Shown here one piece after another: positions 3,964 to 6,514 of a stretch of 6,514 nt of DNA (position 1 is its first letter; every line of letters begins with the position of its first letter). Made by a program: the position numbers and the translations under genes. The DNA is from an uncultured Clostridia bacterium (GTDB lineage: Bacteria > Bacillota > Clostridia > Christensenellales > CAG-314), in NCBI GenBank assembly GCA_934281515.1, contig CAKQXG010000119.1, positions 1 through 6,514 on the forward strand, given 5' to 3'. The notes beneath the pieces are model-generated. The model saw only the letters and a program-made list of their open reading frames with translations. It did no database searches and had not been told where the DNA came from.

Positions 3964-6470
3964 TGAAACGTTTTGCACTTGCCGGCAACCCTAACTGCGG
4001 CAAAACAACCTTGTTTAACAGCCTTACAGGCAGCACGGCGCACGTAGGCAACTGGCCCGGCGTAACGGTTGACAAGCGTGAAGGTACCTACAAAAAGTGT
4101 GCCGAACCCATTGCCATCGTCGACTTGCCCGGTATTTACTCTCTGTCGCCCTACACGCCGGAAGAAGTAATCGCTCGTAACTACATACTGGACGAGAAAC
4201 CCGACTGCGTTATCAACATCGTAGACGCAACTAACCTGGAACGTAACCTGTATCTCAGCACGCAAATCATGGAAATCGACGTACCCATGGTCATTGCGCT
4301 CAACATGATGGACGCCGTTGCTGAGCAAGGCGACGAAATCAACGCTGCGGAACTGGAGCGTCGTTTGGGTGTACCCGTGGTCAAGATCTCCGCACTTAAA
4401 GAAACGGGTCTTAAAGAGTTGATGGACAAGGCGTACAACGAAAGCAAGAAGGTTCGCAAGGGAACAACCGTGCTTACCGAAACAAGCGTTTCGCACCTTA
4501 TCAACGACGTGGCCATTGCTCTCAAGGGTCAAGGCGTAGACAATCCATTGTTCCACGCTGTCAAGCTTGTCGAAGGCGACGAAATCGAAGTAGGCATGCA
4601 CAAACAAACCGTGCCGATGGTGGACGAGTTTAAGCAAAGTCACAACGACGAAACGTTCGGTACCGACTACGAAGCGCTTGTTGCCGACGGCAGATACAAG
4701 TTTATCAGCAAGCACTTTTCGGTAGTGGTCAAGCGCAAAAACAACGACCGCACCAAGCTTAGCAAAAGCGACAAAGCCGACAAGGTGCTTACCCACAAGA
4801 TTTGGGGTATTCCCATCTTCCTTGTGATACTGTTCCTTATCTTCCACTTGACCTTCTCCGAAAACCTGTTCTTCATCAATGGTTTTACCGAAGACCAAGC
4901 TTGGATGCCTAGTCTGTCCGACAACGAAGCTTTCGTCGAACACGATGAAAACGGCGATATTGTCTACGAAACGGACGACGACGGTAACTATATACTCGAT
5001 TACCTTATTGACGCCAACGGCAACTACGTCAAAGAAACCGACGAAGAAGGCGACTTCGAAGTCGACAGCAACGGCTATCTCGGTAGCAAAATCCCCGTAC
5101 TCAACTACGGCGGACGTTGGCTTGCAACAATCTACGACGGCACGCTGTACAGCCCCGGTGTAGTAATCAACAACATCTGGAACGACATGATCGTCGGCGA
5201 CTTGTTCGGTCTTGTCAAAAGCGGCGTAGAAGGCAGTGGTATGGCCGACTGGGCAAAGGGACTTATCAATGACGGTATCATCGAAGGTCTTGCCGCAGTA
5301 CTCAGCTTCCTGCCTCCGATCCTTGTGCTGTTCCTGTTCTTCAGCATCCTCGAAGACAGCGGTTACATGGCGCGTATTGCGTTCATTCTTGACCGTATGT
5401 TCCGTAAGTTCGGTCTGTCCGGTCGTGCATTCATGCCCATGATCATGGGCTTCGGTTGCAGCGTACCTGCAATGATCAACACTCGTACCCTTGCCGACGA
5501 CAAGGAACGTACCGCGACAATCCGCGTAATTCCTTTCTTCAGCTGTGGCGCGAAGTTGCCCATCCTTACAGCCGTTGCGGGCGCGCTTGTGCTTGGCACA
5601 GGTATCAATGCCGACCTTATCACTTACAGCATGTACTTGCTCGGTATCGTTACGGCAATCGTGGCAGTGTTGCTTATGCGCTCCACGACATTGAAGGGTG
5701 AAACGCCTCCGTTCATCATGGAGTTGCCCGCTTACCACGCACCTCAATTCAAAAACCTGATGTTGCACTTGTGGGACAAGGCAAAGCACTTCGTCAAGAA
5801 GGCATTTACCATCATCCTTGCTTCTACAATCATCATTTGGGTACTTACCCACTTTGACTTCGGTTGGCACTTGCTCGCCGACGAGGAAATCAACCAAAGT
5901 ATCCTTGCCAACATCTCCATGCTTGTGCAGCCGCTGTTCACTCCGCTCGGATTCGGTAGCCAATTGGGCGAATTCGGTTGGGTGTTCGTGCTTGCGGCAG
6001 TCAGCGGACTTATCGCCAAGGAAAACGTAATTGCAACCTTCGGTACATTGGGCGCATGCTTGCTTGCAGTAGCTTCTCAAGACGGTTCTGCGCTTGCAGG
6101 CGTTGCAGACAAACTTGCAATGTGCAACATTTCTTCCGAAGCAGGTATCGGCGCTGTCAAGGCAATGATTATCGCTACGGGTATCAGCAATGCCGGTCTT
6201 ATCTCCTTCATTGCGTTCAACATGACCACAATCCCCTGCTTTGCCGCAGTGGCAACAGCCAAGGGCGAACTGTCCAACAAAAAGACTTATTTGTGGACTT
6301 TGCTCTTCTGGATTGCAACCAGCTATCTTGTAGGCGCAATCATCTACACGATCGGCAATTGGTGGTGGACGTCCTTCATTTGGGCAGTAGTTGTGGCCTT
6401 GGTAGTGTGCGGAATCGTGCTTTACAACAAGCGTAGAAACAGCAAAGCTACTACCGCAACCGTTGCGTAG
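3963..6470 (+). CDS. feoB: Ferrous iron transporter FeoB with an unusual acidic extracellular insert
   Basis: FeoB imports Fe(II) through the cytoplasmic membrane. The N-terminal G domain has all its motifs: G1 GNPNCGKT (8-15), G2 region GVTVDKREG (33-41), G3 DLPG (54-57), G4 NMMD (114-117) and G5 SALK (143-146). A helical linker with ADGRYKFI follows (241-248). Membrane segments begin at about 281 and include the two gate regions: GFGCSVPA with C499, FSCGAKLP with C528, and GLIAKENV (682-689). The C-terminal segment ends in a basic tail (YNKRRNSK). At 835 residues it is longer than E. coli FeoB (773). The surplus lies in the loop between the first two membrane segments (about 300-435), where residues 326-371 hold five D-x-x-G motifs and 17 acidic residues. 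The protein looks intact; tandem stops follow. No FeoC is seen within the window. Confidence 0.97.
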   Translation: MKRFALAGNPNCGKTTLFNSLTGSTAHVGNWPGVTVDKREGTYKKCAEPIAIVDLPGIYSLSPYTPEEVIARNYILDEKPDCVINIVDATNLERNLYLSTQIMEIDVPMVIALNMMDAVAEQGDEINAAELERRLGVPVVKISALKETGLKELMDKAYNESKKVRKGTTVLTETSVSHLINDVAIALKGQGVDNPLFHAVKLVEGDEIEVGMHKQTVPMVDEFKQSHNDETFGTDYEALVADGRYKFISKHFSVVVKRKNNDRTKLSKSDKADKVLTHKIWGIPIFLVILFLIFHLTFSENLFFINGFTEDQAWMPSLSDNEAFVEHDENGDIVYETDDDGNYILDYLIDANGNYVKETDEEGDFEVDSNGYLGSKIPVLNYGGRWLATIYDGTLYSPGVVINNIWNDMIVGDLFGLVKSGVEGSGMADWAKGLINDGIIEGLAAVLSFLPPILVLFLFFSILEDSGYMARIAFILDRMFRKFGLSGRAFMPMIMGFGCSVPAMINTRTLADDKERTATIRVIPFFSCGAKLPILTAVAGALVLGTGINADLITYSMYLLGIVTAIVAVLLMRSTTLKGETPPFIMELPAYHAPQFKNLMLHLWDKAKHFVKKAFTIILASTIIIWVLTHFDFGWHLLADEEINQSILANISMLVQPLFTPLGFGSQLGEFGWVFVLAAVSGLIAKENVIATFGTLGACLLAVASQDGSALAGVADKLAMCNISSEAGIGAVKAMIIATGISNAGLISFIAFNMTTIPCFAAVATAKGELSNKKTYLWTLLFWIATSYLVGAIIYTIGNWWWTSFIWAVVVALVVCGIVLYNKRRNSKATTATVA
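4938..5084 (+). repeat. Acidic D-x-x-G tandem repeat segment within feoB
   Basis: These bases encode FeoB residues 326-374. Turn motifs DENGD, DDDGN, DANGN, DEEGD and DSNGY place their glycines at 331, 341, 353, 363 and 371 (spacing 10, 12, 10, 8). Each is usually followed by an aromatic or aliphatic strand residue, as in beta-hairpin or YD-like repeats. Seventeen of residues 326-370 are Asp or Glu against one Lys and one His. The N-terminal G domain is cytoplasmic, so this loop after the first membrane segment should face outside. Confidence 0.7.
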
Positions 6471-6514
6471 TAAGTAAATATCAATGGTTTGCGGGGAAGG
6501 AATACTTAAAAAGG
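6471..6514. other. Short region after feoB, no supported gene
   Basis: The feoB TAG is followed at once by an in-frame TAA. The remaining 40 bases are purine-rich, with GGGGAAGGA at 6493-6501 and AAAAAGG at the very end, either of which could be a ribosome site for a gene beyond the window. No terminator hairpin is seen, so the operon may continue. Confidence 0.4.

Noticed and set aside
3960..6080. A 706-codon open frame on the - strand opposite feoB
   Set aside because: It is in codon register with feoB and is open because feoB lacks TTA, CTA and TCA codons. Its product is Asp/Val/His-rich with no recognisable domain, begins with a non-ATG codon and has no ribosome site. FeoB itself is unmistakable.
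6484..6514. Possible start of another gene at ATG 6484 (frame open to the edge)
   Set aside because: No ribosome site precedes it and only ten codons are visible, so it cannot be separated from chance. A FeoC or small FeoB-associated protein downstream is possible but unsupported.

Overview
The window looks like chromosomal DNA from a Gram-positive anaerobe, most likely Clostridia or a related Firmicutes lineage. The reasons are the two small FeoA proteins ahead of a long FeoB, strong AAGGAG/GGAGG ribosome sites, extended -10 promoters, U-tract terminators, and an HD hydrolase of a type I recall from Firmicutes. This placement is inference; no rRNA or tRNA is present. Nothing suggests a phage, an insertion sequence or a CRISPR array. 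Gene density is high and no gene-free stretch exceeds 300 bases.

Layout from left to right. (1) Bases 3-563, + strand: the 3' part of an HD-domain phosphohydrolase cut by the left edge, with a weak hairpin terminator spanning its stop codon. (2) 618-1547, + strand: a membrane-anchored alpha/beta hydrolase with a complete Ser-Asp-His triad. (3) 1613-1642: a perfect inverted repeat with A and T runs, a shared terminator for two converging units. (4) 1641-2618, - strand: a protein of 36-residue Sel1-like repeats. (5) 2641-3240, - strand: a TetR/AcrR-type regulator 22 bases upstream of the Sel1 gene and probably co-transcribed with it. (6) 3241-3429: a divergent control region with a promoter in each direction, helically phased A-tracts and small inverted repeats. 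(7) 3430-6470, + strand: a ferrous iron uptake operon of two FeoA-domain proteins and FeoB. The second feoA and feoB overlap in TAATG.

How the parts work together. FeoB is the membrane Fe(II) transporter with a cytoplasmic G-protein domain, and the FeoA proteins are its small cytoplasmic SH3-like partners. The TetR gene is read away from the feo operon from the same control region, so it is a candidate regulator of feo, itself or both; this is only suggested by position. The Sel1 protein is probably a cytoplasmic scaffold of unknown partner.

The most unusual signal is in FeoB. The loop between its first two membrane segments, expected to face outside, carries five tandem D-x-x-G turn motifs in a strongly acidic insert (residues about 326-371) that I do not recognise from well-studied FeoB proteins. 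Other points are an apparently leaderless tetR transcript and curved DNA upstream of the feo promoter.
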